From positions 71,008,984 to 71,072,983 of the forward strand of contig JAHLJT010003656.1 in NCBI GenBank assembly GCA_031308135.1: 64,000 bases of DNA. The letters run 5' to 3'. The DNA comes from Acheta domesticus (lineage: Eukaryota; Arthropoda; Insecta; Orthoptera; Gryllidae). Of this stretch, positions 11,062 to 24,689 are shown in pieces. Position numbers and translations under genes: made by a program. Positions within the stretch are counted from its first letter, which is position 1. Every line of letters starts with the position of its first letter. The notes beneath the pieces are model-generated. The model had not been told where the DNA came from. It searched no databases and saw only the letters and a program-made list of their open reading frames with translations.

Positions 11062-12449
11062 CCATAGATTTAGGAAATTTAGGGCAAAGTTGACCCCCCT
11101 CCGTCCATACTCTCATGATGGTAACTGTAAAGGCCACTTAACACACGGCTCACATAGACAGCCACCCAATCATAAGGAATCATTTTTTTCTTCTTTGGCG
11201 GGTATGCTTGTCTACTTTTCGAAACTATCGATAAGAGGGTAGTCTAGTACTGCCTACTTGTGGGAACAAGTCAGTGATAGATTTCAATTTACTACATCCT
11301 ACGAATGCTCACTTGAGGGTAACGATTTTGTTCCTTGCAATTATCAGTTAAAATATGAAGATGTAATGCATTTGAATTTGCGATCTACTAGTATTATATT
11401 AAACAGCTTCCTACCTCATCTACTCCTAGCTGGATATCACTTAACTTTTTCGATCTCCGACGACCTGCCATTTGTCAGAAATTCATCATCTCTATCACTT
11501 ACGTCAATTTCTTCTTCAATTTCACTATTGTTTGCACACTTCCTTCTTGCTGTTGCCCCATTAGTTGTCTGTGACAAACTCTCAGGGGAAAAAACAGAAC
11601 CAGAGAGCAATGGATAACAACTCAGCTTTATAATTCCAAAATGGCAGAAAACGAGGTCTCATTATCGACCTCTAGTGATCAACTTCTAATCTATGGCAAT
11701 ATCTCAAATTACATGGGAGTGTGGCTTCCGACTACCTCTGACGCAAAGCCTCATATCGAATGTCTTTGTATCGAATAAACAATCAAAGAATGCGAAGATA
11801 GGGAAAAATTTTTCAGTATCATTGAAGCTCACTTTCTTACTTTGTTACTTTGTTTCTTACTTTGTTAAATGAACCTGCTTTTATTTGGCTCGTTGAATTT
11901 ACTGGGCATCAATTTCCCTTCCTACGATTTATCACGTAGAACTACAAATTGTTGGTCCTTGCCTCAATACCGTTTTCTTGTAATGTTCCTGAGAGGACCT
12001 CTCTAGAAATATCTTCGAAATACATTTATTTTCTCTCTCTAGTTCGTGATGTATAATAGAAATACAAAATTAGAGCTCCTTTTATTCTGAATATAACTTT
12101 CTACAATATTGTATCAGTTTTAAAAGAACATATTACTTATTTGAATGCTATCATTTACGAATATATTTCTAAATTATTAATGAAAGAACTGTAAACTATT
12201 GATTTACTTTTAATTGCACTATTATTGTTTCGTATTTTCAGTCAACAATAAAGGCTGTCAGAAAAAAAAGGAAGTTTAGATTTGAATGTGGTCATTCAAA
12301 CCATTGATAAAGATTTATATGATAGTTTACGACCTTAATTGCAGTGACGGCAAGTACCCAAGCAAGTTCACATACATTCAAGTTCTATTTATTATCCACA
12401 ATTTAGTGGCAAATCACCACTTGATCCATCACACCATACGGAGAGCAAA
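11062..12449. other. non-coding sequence, copy A
   Basis: Collinear with 36870-38238 in copy B. A frame at 11258-11617 is not kept between copies; indels shift it in either orientation. Nothing else was recognised. Confidence 0.45.
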
Positions 12450-12950
12450 GGTGGCTCAGAGCATCAATTGGTGCCAACCACAGTGCCTCTGGTCGGAAGG
12501 TTCTAGGGTTCGAGTCCCGACGATGGCAGGTTTTTCGACATTACCTACGCAGCTAGGTAGAATTCTGACGATTCTGGAGGAGAATTCTAGCGGGCGGCTG
12601 CTCTGATTGGTAGTTTTCATGTTTTCTCCGATCAACATCAATAGAATGCCGAAGCTGTACTCTAAAAAACTGGCCACGGACCGTGCGCAATCTTTCCTTT
12701 CCCATCCTTGTGCTATTCTCACCCTTTAATTAAACACACTAACGAGAAGTGCACTACCACATAAGCTGGAAGACCGGTCGGGAGCATAGAGTCTGTCCCA
12801 ACTGAGGTGGTGAAAATCCCCGCAAGCCGACATAGGTCGACGCCATCTCGCCATTCCGCAGCGGAAGATCACAGCTCCTCCAGCGATGAAAAAATGCACT
12901 ACACTTACGGGAATAATGAACTTGGCAGTTGACGCGCCCGTAATCGCTAA
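12450..12950 (+). mobile_element. tRNA-derived SINE with intact B box, copy A
   Basis: Head GGTGGCTCAGAGC... with a perfect B box GGGTTCGAGTCCC at 12506-12518, then a body of about 430 bp with GAATGCCGAAGC, CACTACCACATAAGCTGG and AAGACCGGTCGGGAGC. It belongs to the same family as 4880-5430 and 19910-20410. It is present in both duplicates, so it is older than the duplication. Confidence 0.75.
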
Positions 12951-12959
12951 TCAATTACT

Positions 12960-15900
12960 CGAATCCATTATATCATAATTCTTCATTGTTCAAAAGTGTC
13001 CATAGTAAAGTTCGTAGAATAATACATGAGTAGGGGAGAGTGGGATTTGATGGGCCATTTTGGTTTTAATATTTATCTTTTTCTATGGTGTGGTAAATAT
13101 GTTATGTCTGTGTTGCGTTCAAGTGTATTATTTTCTCAATGGAATCTCACCCAGAAAATAAATAAACATTCACTTCTAACCTCTGAAAAGTAAAACAATG
13201 TAACGAAATGGAAGTGGATCATTTAACCTTACGTAGCAGGTTAGATGAGCCAATTAATAGAGTTCGGTGAACCAACACAAAACACAATTTACAGAACAAT
13301 TACTCTATATTTAAATAAAAAACTTACCGAATTACAAAATGTAATGGAGAAAGAAAAAATAACACAAAAATTAATCGTACGGGAAATAAGTACGTTTTAT
13401 GGAAATAAAATGAACTTAAAATAGCAAGAAATGTTCAGTGTCGATTAAAAAAAACAACTGTATCTTATGTCGAGAAGTACTGCTACCAAATTGCTCACTT
13501 CGAGCCATGGTTCATGGGATTATAAGGACATGGCTTGGTTGGGCGTCGCTAGGCTGGAGCAACCGACGCAGCCACCAGCCCCCTGGGGTCAGAGGGCCTG
13601 AAAGAGTTTTCTCCTCCAACCCTCAATGAAATATTCCGGTTGAAAAATATTTCGAAAGTGTTCCATGGTAAAAACCCATAACAAATTACATATTACCAGA
13701 ATATTAATTAATGTTATTATTACAAATAAACAAATTACGTGTTAACTGAATATTTAATAGTATTATTACAAATAAACAAATTGCATGTTACTGAATAATT
13801 AATATATTATTATTACTTTAATTACATGCGAGAACTATTTCAAAAATTGGAATTGATGGGCCAATGGGAGGAATTCTGAGAGGTGAATGAGAAGGGATTA
13901 ACTAACGACCTTACAATATTTCACGCTCTGGTGGTCAACATAGAGATTGCACTGAGCAACGTCTTCTGTCCAACCAGGGCCCAAACGTGGAAAATTAATT
14001 CTCAAACTTTTGGATTAAACTGGCGACAGGACATAGTAAGTATTTGCGTTGTTTGATTTGTTCCGTTGCTTGATACTGCGCTATTACCCTTTCTTTAACA
14101 TGTGTGTTTGCCGATGTAAAGTTTTACGAACTAATTTTCAGATTAGGATCCCAGACATGGACAACGTGATGGCCAAAAAATGTTGATGAAGAAAATGGAG
14201 AATGGCCCAAAATGCAGAATTCAATCTTTCGCTGGTTAAAAGGTTAAATCTATTTTGTAATATCGAGTATGTATTAAAAAATTACATGAACAACTCCAGA
14301 TTTCACGTTAGGGAATTGAAGGTATGGCTCCCATTTGTACCTTTCGTACTGGGGCGTCCGACAACCTAGTTACGTCTCTGTTGGCTTATCTAATCCCAAA
14401 GTGACTTCTACAGAAAATCACAAAATCGTTATCATTAAAGCGGAAATAAAACCTGCCAGCCCACCCATAACTTACACGTGAACTATACAATTTTATGTAC
14501 AATACTCCTTTTATTACAGAGTATACATTTTGTCGAAAAAATAGTACAACAAAATTATTGAAATAAAAATTGAAAAAAAAATTGAAAAAAAACCTACCAA
14601 GAATTTTCACGAAATTTCGAGATGGATTTCGCACGTGCTGAAGACAGTAATTATAATATCATAAATCGATTCCATAGTTGACTGTAAACGGCATTCTGGA
14701 TAGTTTTTGAAAGATGTCTATTTTAAACGTTAACTCCTTGTCTCACCTAACCTGACGACCCCATTAATATCACACTACCATGAAAAAAGTTTCACATTTT
14801 CAATACGAATGTAACGAACTATTTCATCAGTAATGTACGCATTAAAATTGCACAAAACTGGGGAATCTAGAGTCAAGTGGTTATCATTTTTTCAATGGCA
14901 ATTATCGCATAGCAAATAAAGTATTTCCATGAAGCAGCTTATGTCAATCATTAGAATGATTAGCTACATGATGCGGCTAAGAATATGAACATCTCACTTT
15001 ACACACACCACACACACACACACATACAAAACAACGAAATATTGGAAGAACCATGATGTAAGAAAAAAATCAGAAGTGAAAAAAATTTGATCTAAAATTT
15101 CTCTTGGAAATGGGATGTGCTTTGAATTTTGAACTTTTGATAAAATTTTAAAATAAAATACAAAGAAGTAAAATAATTTAAATTGTAGATGTAATAATAT
15201 ACTTATAAGGTTTAAATTCCTATTCAAGATTTAAAGTTCGATTGTTCATACAATTTGAAATGTTAAAGACTGTGAGTTATAACTTTCATGGTTGTGTTTA
15301 TAATCCTTCAATATTTATTTTCACTCACGTGAAATTTAATAGCAAAAAATAGAGAGTTTAATAGCTTTTTGAGGAGAAATAAAATGGGTTTTTCGTAATC
15401 GTAAATACGTTTTCTGTTAAAAATAGAAGATATGTTGAGACAAACGAAACTCTCGAGTGATGTATTCATCTGAGATACTTTCACCATCAGTTCCAAGTTC
15501 AAATGCCAGTTTTGGAAATAACCTGAAATTACTCCTTTTCCCAGGTGACCAGTTAGCGCCTGTCTGCCCTTTGTCAATCGCAGGAAGAGCAAGGTGCAGT
15601 GTCAAGAAAATATAATACAAGCATTCAATGAACAGCGGGGTTATGTCGAACGTAGAACAGTTTTCACACTTGCTGTTAGAGTGCGCTGGATTCAGTGTGC
15701 GATCCCACTCTGTGGAAGCAGCCCAGAGTCTATCATGCAGTGGAATGGAATAAATTTGAAGCAGTGTGACATCAAAACCCCGCGAACTCTTAGATGTTTG
15801 AAAATGATTATTGAGTAGAACGACAAAACTTTAAGTGATAGTCGACTATACTGACAGTTCAAAAACCAAGGAGGGGATATAAACGGTTGTATTTAAATGT

Positions 15901-16480
15901 GTGGAATAATTTCCTAGTCGTTTAGGTGCGAGGGCCAGTTAGCTTGGCGACTTTAAATGCGACACAGAATGCTCTGGGAAATACCTACCCCTGCCCTTCC
16001 CCCCTCTCGTCGATATGCTGAATCAAGAAAATAACCTTGATGATATCACCTCAATTTGCTGAATCAAAGAAATTTAATTATTTTCATCCCGATTTGGTGA
16101 AGCAGCAAATCACACTCCCATGATTATTGGCAAGTCACTTGTACGGGCCAATTAACTATGTGCCCTGAATTGTTGGCGCGACGTGCGGTCATCGTTCCGG
16201 CATGCGCAATGCAGTAATCCCACAACATTCACGTGAGTTAGGTTCCCAAAAAATGATCGCGAATATCGAATCCGCCAATGTTGAGTCTATATTTTAATGA
16301 AGAAAGGTGGGTTAAGTTTCTGAATATCGAAAAACTGTTAAACAGGAAAGAAAGAAATTTTGAAACAATTTCAATAGAATGAGTAAGCGCTACTACATAC
16401 AGTATTCACAGTTAACATTCCAAAGAGAAGAAATAAAATAATATTTGTAACTTATTTCAAAATTTAAAGTGATTGGATAT
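12960..16480. other. non-coding sequence, copy A
   Basis: AT-rich, collinear with about 38750-42250. It contains a short CA microsatellite near 15000-15027 that is replaced by an A-rich stretch in copy B. No conserved coding frame or element ends were found. Confidence 0.45.
15000..15027 (+). repeat. CA microsatellite, copy A only
   Basis: ACACACACC(AC)n run. The copy B equivalent near 40780 reads as an A-rich tract instead. Confidence 0.8.
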
Positions 16481-16498
16481 AGAAGTTGGTTAATTTTT

Positions 16499-17222
16499 TT
16501 TGATATAAAGGACTTCAAGGACTTTCCAAGTTTCGCCTTGAAAGTCCAACCACCTGCTACTGATCTAAAGACCCCTCCATGTAAGTATTTTTTACGCAGT
16601 CGCACGTCCAGCACTTCTGTAACCCTCTCCTTCATCCTCCTTACCCCCACCTCTCCCTTCCACCACCGCCCCTCCCAATACCCTCTTATCACCTCAACAC
16701 TCTTCCTGCTACGCTCTTCGCAGTAAGAGCTCTCGTCACAAGGTTAAATCTCAGCCTGTCCGAACATGTTCTTTCTCAAAACGTGAGTATGGATCTCCTT
16801 TGCTGTTCACTTGCCCTAAAATTAGATACTTTTCATTTTTATTGTATTTTAATTCAATATTTGTCACAATTTTTAAATTTTTGCACATTTTAATTTGAGG
16901 TTTTATATTTTTTTCTCTTTTAGAATAACCATCTGTAAACGTCTTTTAACTACTTATGCTCACGACTATAAACTCGTATGTACGAACATCATCATAAGAC
17001 TATGTTCTTGTTCACATCGTTATCATCTAAATTTATCACTGTATGGCCTGATGATGGAGAAACAACTGTTCTCCGAAACGTTGCTGTTTTTATAATTATC
17101 CGACTGTGAAATTATGTGATTATTGAATAAAGTTATAGTGTTGGTCTGTCTATAAAAATCTCTTGGAACTGTTTACTTATATTCAAATTACTAAAAACAG
17201 ACAGTCCTAAATACTGATAAGA
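16499..17222 (+). mobile_element. 5'-truncated LINE-like insertion, private to copy A
   Basis: A 724-bp insertion absent from copy B (empty site near 42260). It is flanked by 13-bp direct repeats TTGGTTAATTTTT (16486-16498 and 17223-17235). Near its right end it carries CTGATGATGG...CCGAAACGTTGC followed by an AATAAA, a pattern common at retroelement 3' ends. Insert size and a target repeat longer than 10 bp suit target-primed reverse transcription with 5' truncation. The clade is not determined. Confidence 0.65.
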
Positions 17223-17760
17223 TTGGTTAATTTTTGTTTCATCACCCTCCTCGTTGTTCTAGTAATATCCAAATATGAAAGAGTTTCTGCTTCTATTTCT
17301 CTCATGAGTTGCGAAAATTTCCATTTCGGATTACAGTTGAATGCCCTTCCGCCAGAACTTGTGAAGTTTTAGAAACGCCATTAACAGTTTTAACATTGAA
17401 ATGCTACGGATGCAGTTCCACTTCCGTTTCTTCATCATTACGTTCGAGATTTTCTTCGCTGATGATTTTGGCGGAACGCGTCTCTTCACTGAGGGCGTTA
17501 TAAATGAGAGTTTCACAGATCCCGAACGGCTATTCTTGTTTATTTAGCCAAAACCCTTACTTCCAGTTAATGGAACTGAATTTAATTATTGAACGAATGT
17601 TTATTCTATTAATTTCACATTCCAATTTTGACATTTTTGCAGGTTGTGATACTTTGAGATTTGGGGTCAGCCGAGTTCGTTTCCCAATTGACGGCTGGCA
17701 AAGGAATGCAATGTGCTGCTTAACAAATCTGTACACCAAAGATGCCGACGGCTGCGATCA

Positions 17761-18760
17761 NNNNNNNNNNNNNNNNNNNNNNNNNNNNNNNNNNNNNNNN
17801 NNNNNNNNNNNNNNNNNNNNNNNNNNNNNNNNNNNNNNNNNNNNNNNNNNNNNNNNNNNNNNNNNNNNNNNNNNNNNNNNNNNNNNNNNNNNNNNNNNNN
17901 NNNNNNNNNNNNNNNNNNNNNNNNNNNNNNNNNNNNNNNNNNNNNNNNNNNNNNNNNNNNNNNNNNNNNNNNNNNNNNNNNNNNNNNNNNNNNNNNNNNN
18001 NNNNNNNNNNNNNNNNNNNNNNNNNNNNNNNNNNNNNNNNNNNNNNNNNNNNNNNNNNNNNNNNNNNNNNNNNNNNNNNNNNNNNNNNNNNNNNNNNNNN
18101 NNNNNNNNNNNNNNNNNNNNNNNNNNNNNNNNNNNNNNNNNNNNNNNNNNNNNNNNNNNNNNNNNNNNNNNNNNNNNNNNNNNNNNNNNNNNNNNNNNNN
18201 NNNNNNNNNNNNNNNNNNNNNNNNNNNNNNNNNNNNNNNNNNNNNNNNNNNNNNNNNNNNNNNNNNNNNNNNNNNNNNNNNNNNNNNNNNNNNNNNNNNN
18301 NNNNNNNNNNNNNNNNNNNNNNNNNNNNNNNNNNNNNNNNNNNNNNNNNNNNNNNNNNNNNNNNNNNNNNNNNNNNNNNNNNNNNNNNNNNNNNNNNNNN
18401 NNNNNNNNNNNNNNNNNNNNNNNNNNNNNNNNNNNNNNNNNNNNNNNNNNNNNNNNNNNNNNNNNNNNNNNNNNNNNNNNNNNNNNNNNNNNNNNNNNNN
18501 NNNNNNNNNNNNNNNNNNNNNNNNNNNNNNNNNNNNNNNNNNNNNNNNNNNNNNNNNNNNNNNNNNNNNNNNNNNNNNNNNNNNNNNNNNNNNNNNNNNN
18601 NNNNNNNNNNNNNNNNNNNNNNNNNNNNNNNNNNNNNNNNNNNNNNNNNNNNNNNNNNNNNNNNNNNNNNNNNNNNNNNNNNNNNNNNNNNNNNNNNNNN
18701 NNNNNNNNNNNNNNNNNNNNNNNNNNNNNNNNNNNNNNNNNNNNNNNNNNNNNNNNNNNN
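17761..18760. other. assembly gap (1000 N)
   Basis: Exactly 1000 Ns, the usual placeholder for a gap of unknown size. It hides the right end of copy A, so the duplication breakpoint cannot be read. Translations running through it are meaningless. Confidence 1.
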
Positions 18761-19909
18761 AATATACTAATTCTCAAATTATTGGCAAACCTTGATTTTG
18801 AATAAATTATTGAAACCTTAATTGTATAACTAACGCTGATTATTTTTACGATTTCTAGTTTACATTAAAGTTTCTAATGTTAATTTAAACTGTATGTTCT
18901 ATCTTTTTAATGCCTTCCTATCATATCTAGTTTATATAATCTTTATAACATATATCTTTTGTTTAACTTGCTTTGTGAATAAAACGTTCAAATAATTCCA
19001 CTAATAATACTACACATTGTATTGTTATATTCCAAACAGAATTTTCTAATGTTAATCTGTCAAACAAAGGTTTCATTGAGACTCGTCTTTTGCTTAACAA
19101 TAGACATTTGTTGTTATTATTATTAATTATTACTTACCAAGAATCATCAGTAAAAGCAGGTAGAACATGTTGATGAAACGCTTTCACATACGTAACTGAG
19201 TATCCACGTGTGTAACTACAATTTACAGGTACATAAAAGTGTGGTTAGACCATCATGGAAAGTTCCTTTCTTTATGTAACTCGCATTTTAGTAATCGAAA
19301 CATCTGTACGGAGCCTGCTGCGTCAATATCAACACTCTAAATAAATACGCCCAGAGGTTATTAGCGGGGTACTAGAGAAGCTTTTCACTTTCCTCGGCGC
19401 GATGTTTGTTTTTGGGATGATCCGCGAAGCGAATAAAATGTATGAAGGTTCCATATGGTAAAAAATTGATATTATGTATAAATGCTTATAATGTTCATTT
19501 AGAGGTGTGTTTGTGGAGACCATGAACCGTTTAGGGTCAAACAAGTTACTATGTTGACGATGCTCAATATTATACGGACACAAATTTTGCGGACATCTTT
19601 TTTTGATACATTTTCTTTTCTGCAAAACTTCACCACACTTTCGTAACAATAAAAAACCTTTATGTTTATAAGATTTTTTAAAAATATTTTGTAATCATCC
19701 CTGCACTACTTGATGCACTTTGATGGAATCACGTGGAAATTATTCTGTACAAGCTGAAGTACCCGGTGTTGCCCGGATATTCAATAATTAGAATCGTCTC
19801 TTAGAGGAAAAGAAAATTCGCATCTAGTGTATCCCCGACATATCGTATCTAGTCTGACTTACCCTGCCCCGAATCTTACTACGGACTTATGTGTCTTGAG
19901 GCATTCATT
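18761..19909. other. spacer between duplicates, no gene seen
   Basis: AT-rich sequence without a convincing exon or element boundary. I see no match to the sequence after copy B. Confidence 0.5.
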
Positions 19910-20410
19910 GATGTCACTGCAGTGCTTCTGACGAGGAAATTCTAGGCTTGGAATACAGACGGTAGCACGATTTTCGACACTAGCTACATAGCTAGGTCGA
20001 ATTCAGCCACTGTCAGGAGAAGAATTTAAGCGTCCGGCAGCTCCGATGGGTAGCTTTACGTGTTTTTTCCGATCAACACCAGAAAAATGCCGGAGCAGTA
20101 CTCTAACAAAAGGGCCCCGGATCGCGTGTGATCTTTCTTTCCTCTCTTCCTCGTATTCTCATCGAAAACTTACGCTTACTTACATGCACTACACTACCAC
20201 ACAAGTCGGAAGACCGGTCGGGAGCTTAGAGCTTGTCCCGGCTGGGTCTTTGCCCCTCTGGTGGGAGATACCTGGATGAGACTCTAGCCGACTGGTAGGT
20301 CGGCACCGATTCTTGCCATCCAGATGTAAAAGATCTCCGCCACTTCCCGCGATAAAAACATGCACGACACTTACGGTGCTAATGACCTTATAGTTGTGTT
20401 ACTACATATC
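19910..20410 (+). mobile_element. SINE-family copy between the duplicates
   Basis: Body motifs GAATGCC-type (here AAATGCCGGAGCAG), CACTACACTACCAC, GAAGACCGGTCGGGAGC and GTAGGTCGGCACCGA match the SINE at 12450. The tRNA head is degraded. Confidence 0.65.
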
Positions 20411-21155
20411 GCTCATCCAATGGAACACTGACGTAAATGGAATTTTACAGTAACAAAATTCTGAACTGAAATGCTTTGAACCAATATTATATCCCTAATG
20501 AAAGTTATGGTGGCCTTGGTCAAATGTTACTTCTTTCCAAGGTCTTGTTAAGTAGAAGTGTTTCAACAAAGTTTTTCTGGTATTAACCTTTGCATTGACC
20601 GATTATAATTAGGCTGGGGCGGCAAAATATCTTTAGAATTAATAAATTAAATTAAATTGGAATAAGAGGGGAATTGTGGGTCTCAACACTCAACTTGTGA
20701 GGGAGAAGTATGAGAATTGAAACATTACTAAGAAGTCGTTAACAGTGGATATGTACTTCTTGAAAAGAGCAAACAGACATTTTGAAAAGGACAGTATAAT
20801 AAATGAGATAATACTCTGATAATAAATCAGAAAAAAGCTTATAATTTTATAATTTATCGAATATGAACTATTGAAATGGAATGTTGTGGTTATGTAAGAA
20901 GAATGAAGAAAAATAAGTTTCTCGGGCAATTTTAATTAATATCCGTTTGAAAGAAGAGTGACGTACTCAGATATGCCTGAATTGAACTAATTTTGTGATG
21001 AAAGTAATTCAGGGCAAAAATTGTTAGGATAGATTTTTGGATATTTTTTAGAATAATTTCAATGTCTACGTCGGGTGAGTTATTTCCGTGCGCCCAGTTT
21101 CGCCACTGATTGAAGTTAAAGTTAAGACGCTTCTCTGGACACTCCTAGACCACGA
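20411..21155. other. spacer between duplicates, no gene seen
   Basis: AT-rich, and no feature was recognised. It ends where similarity to position 1 begins. Whether that is the real duplication border cannot be told, because the window starts at copy A base 1. Confidence 0.5.
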
Positions 21156-21626
21156 GTCCGGAAATGTGATCGGCGTCGTTCGGTAACGATATAACCTCAT
21201 ATCCGCGACCAATGGATATGAGAACCTTTTCGGTCCAGTCTATTCGATCTCTCAAAGCATTCTAGTTGTTTAATTAGGATCTCCTACCAAATGCGCCTCG
21301 TTGCTAGGTAGGGAACAGATGACTGCATTACAATTTGTGTACAGTGTTTTTTTTTGTACTCTCTTCCAGGCGACACAGTATTTTCATGTGTTGAAAATTT
21401 CTTTCTTACTTCATTTCTTTCATCCATAGCTTTGTTCAAGTATTTTCTTACAACATATGGCATTGAACTTACCAATGAACCGTAGTAGCTGATAATGTTA
21501 TTCTCCCTTTCAAAAATTCCCGACATCTAATGGCTTTCTATGTTACCTCCATTCGGGATAACAATTGATAATTTCAACATTATAATCGCCGATCGCCGCA
21601 AAAATTGCTTGCAGGTATTGATGATG

Positions 21627-21830
21627 CTAATAGTTAGAGTTTAGTACAACGACATTTTTTATGATTTTTGTTGATGTGCCCAATAATGCACAAAGATCCC
21701 CTGTAAACTGTTCTTTTGGGTCATTCTCTAATCCTAATATGAGATCATTTTCAATTAGTTCCAAAAATTCTGTTAGAAAATCTTCTATGCCTTTATTTTA
21801 TTCTTCCCCGGATTTGCTTAAAACTTCCAT
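21627..21830 (-). pseudogene. small ORF remnant, stop-bearing in copy B
   Basis: Counterpart of 840-1033: 68 codons including the terminal stop. The frame is intact where copy A is shifted, but it has an in-frame TAA at codon 11, where copy A has TCA (Ser). It includes segments such as FLTEFLELIEN and DPKEQFTGDL. The product is not recognised. Confidence 0.3.
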
Positions 21831-24474
21831 ATTTTTTATCTCCTAAATTTTGAAGAGATTAAAACTCTGCAAGCTCTGTCTAATTTGTGTTCACTTCTAC
21901 TTGTGTAAATGCTCTATTTATCGTTTTGTATTCGGATCTATACAAAAATTAAAAAGCGACTGTTTTGTATGTTTATGTGAATAAGGTGTTAGTTAAATTT
22001 AATAAGAGTAAGTTGTGGGTCACACTTTGAAAATCGGTATTTGTATCCTTAGGAACATGAAAGTGAGAAGTCGAACGTAAGAACTTTTATTCATTCTCTA
22101 ACATTACTCAGAGTTTTGTTTTCTCCGTATTCACTTGAAATTCTTCTAATTTAATAAGTTTCAAGGCAATACTGTTCGTAGGTTTTTGAAAATTAATTTT
22201 TTAAATATGTTAATAGGCCCACGGATAAAAATTAAATGAAAAATTTCCCGCGATTCACTTGTTCAAATAACCTTCACTTATTCACTTAAGATGTCAACAA
22301 TAGTGTTCCAACGTCGTGAAAGAAACTTATGGCATATTGAGCGAAAAATGCCTTAGAAAACAGGAATTTACTTCACCGACATAGATCTATTTAGGTGGCA
22401 TTGGTTTAATTACTAACATACTAAGATCGCAGCAGCACCAAAACACGCAAAAACCGTTTTTGGGAATTTCTTTGAATCTTCTGGCCGGCTCGGAAAACAA
22501 ATTATCAGTTCCCCATCAGGAGACCAAGACGCGTCAAATGACACCTTTATATGTCGTGACTGGTGCACGTGAAGTGAAGTGGTCTAGCCGTGAGAGACGG
22601 AACCGCACGTCCGGACATCGCACACTCGGAGTTGCTCAAATACTGTATAGGGATTTGTATAGGGATTTGGCTGTGGTAACAACAACAGTTATTCACTGGA
22701 AAACTAAACACTGAATTTTTTGTAAATATTTTGAAAATATTTGTAATATTTTGACTATTAGTCTAATATAATTTAATACATTATGTTTTTAAGAAACATC
22801 CGCTTTTATTTCACATCAAATTGTAATAAATTTTGTCATTAAATGCAAATGTCGATGCCAAAAAATCAATATTTGTTGAAGAGACAGTAATGTAATAAGG
22901 TTTAATTGCGCAAATATATTATTAGTTTCTCAATTTAATAGTTTATCAATATCGTCAAAACGTCAATAAAATAAAAATTTAAGAGATGAGCCTTGGTTTT
23001 GCTAGGGTTAAATGTAACCATAGAAACTTCCACATTTTTCTTGAAGATATCTCGTAATATTGAAGCCTATTAAGAAGCAAGTTTTCGATTCATATGAACT
23101 TAATTTTAAAACTTGTACTTTATTATAGAATTTGAAGCATTACATATTATTTTAAATGTAATATTAAGTGATCGATGGCAAAAAAATTAGATCTCCTCTC
23201 TGGATAGGGGAAGTTTCCTTATTTTTCGGAATCCCTGTTCATTGAAAATTGTGACCACAAATTCATACTAGATAAATCTTATCAGTAGGCCTCAATAAAA
23301 CATTTGGACGATCTTTAGTGTTGTGTGCAAAAGAAAATAAGCTAAATGAAATAGAAAGGCGTATCATTCAATTTGTTTGTATTTTAAAACTTTTAAAACA
23401 ATACAAGGGCTTGTAAGAAACTTTCTTATTCATTCCATATGTAATAATTTAATAGAAACATTTGAAAGTGTTTTGATGAAAATTTGCATAACCGAAAAGA
23501 ACAAAAGATTCAATTATTGTTTTGATTCCTATAGATAATTATGAGGTGGTTCAACACCAAATAAATGACTCTATTTTGACAGATAATTATAATAGTGTGA
23601 ACTTGTGTAGGCTTGTGTGCGAACGTGTATAGTAGTTGCGTACTCCAGAGGATTTGCTACTTATAGAAAATTATAATTACATTGAAATTGTTTAACATAG
23701 AATTTGTATTTCTTGCTTTGAACTCTGACATTGTTTATGATACACTGTTGAGAAAACGTAGCGTATGCATTTAGAAAAAATTTTGTAGTACATCTGTCCA
23801 AGTAAATTGTAACAAGTTCGCTTCAAACAAAACAGATTCTTTAAACAATACAGATCATTGCAATATTTACTACTCTGACCAATGCACTCCATAACTAGCA
23901 CGAATGCGTAATAAGCTAAAAAGTTCCCTAAAGAGTAACCAAATGGCATCCAGAATTCGATTTATTGTCTTTTATTACCGTACACGACTTAGTAAAATTG
24001 TAATAAGTATTGTTCCCTTCAGAAAAGGAAACCCATTGACCTCGTTGGAAAGAATTACCGAACTCTAGATTATAAACGACCCAAAGTGTAAAATATTAGC
24101 TCACTTTTCTGCGCATATTTGGGGAAATGTTCTGGAACAAACTTGGTCGTTGCCTCCAGAGGATCAAGAGGTTGTTTCAATCAATGTGGCTCCACGTAAA
24201 CGAACTTGTTGCTGCGAGAGTCGCTTTAAACAGTGTTCTATGAAACCCTTCTCGTGGACCGTTACACATAAAATTCCCTTTACCTTCTGGGTTGAGTGAC
24301 TTGCTCAATAAATTTACTTATTCCAACGTCGTATCTCTAGATATTGTAATTTTCTTTTGAAGAGAGTTAAATTTTAAAATTTAGTTCATGGCTCAATGTT
24401 GTTGTTTTTTTACTGGAGTCATATATAGTGAATGCATCATCAACACTGTGAGAACGATTTTAATTAATATTCTT

Positions 24475-24480
24475 TTTATT
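24475..24480 (-). promoter_or_regulatory. polyadenylation signal, Kazal copy B
   Basis: AATAAA on the minus strand at the position equivalent to 3664-3669 of copy A, about 210 nt beyond the stop. Confidence 0.4.
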
Positions 24481-24689
24481 TTCATTCATAGAAATGAACA
24501 ACTAATAATATTATTTAATTATTTCATTTACCACTTCTCAGTAATATGTAAGCTAAGTATTAATTAAAGAATACGATTCCCAGTAATAGGAATGGAATCG
24601 GTTTCCCAACAGATGGAATACAAGATGTTTCACATTAATAACAGTCGCTTCAGTGCAGTTTCACATTAATAGCAGTGTTTCATAACAGC

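Larger units (their letters stand above)
1..17760 (+). repeat. segmental duplication, copy A
   Basis: This stretch is collinear, in the same orientation, with 21156-42803. Position 1 corresponds to 21156 and 17757 to about 42800. Identity by eye is about 96-98% outside insertions; for example there are roughly nine differences in the first 365 bases. The window starts inside the copy and the copy runs into the N gap, so neither end of the duplicated unit is visible here. It holds one Kazal inhibitor gene and older repeats, plus three insertions that copy B lacks (414-768, 9826-10419, 16499-17222). Confidence 0.95.

Noticed and set aside
11258..11617. 119-codon frame in copy A and an acidic minus-strand frame in copy B (37196-37462)
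   Set aside because: Indels between the copies break the frame in either orientation, so there is no sign of conserved coding.
17504..18805. Long frames of up to 433 codons across 17.5-18.8 kb
   Set aside because: Almost all of their length is N from the assembly gap.
18761..21155. Spacer as the right end of the duplicated unit, to be matched after copy B
   Set aside because: I could not see similarity between this spacer and the sequence after 42803, so no tandem unit border can be claimed.
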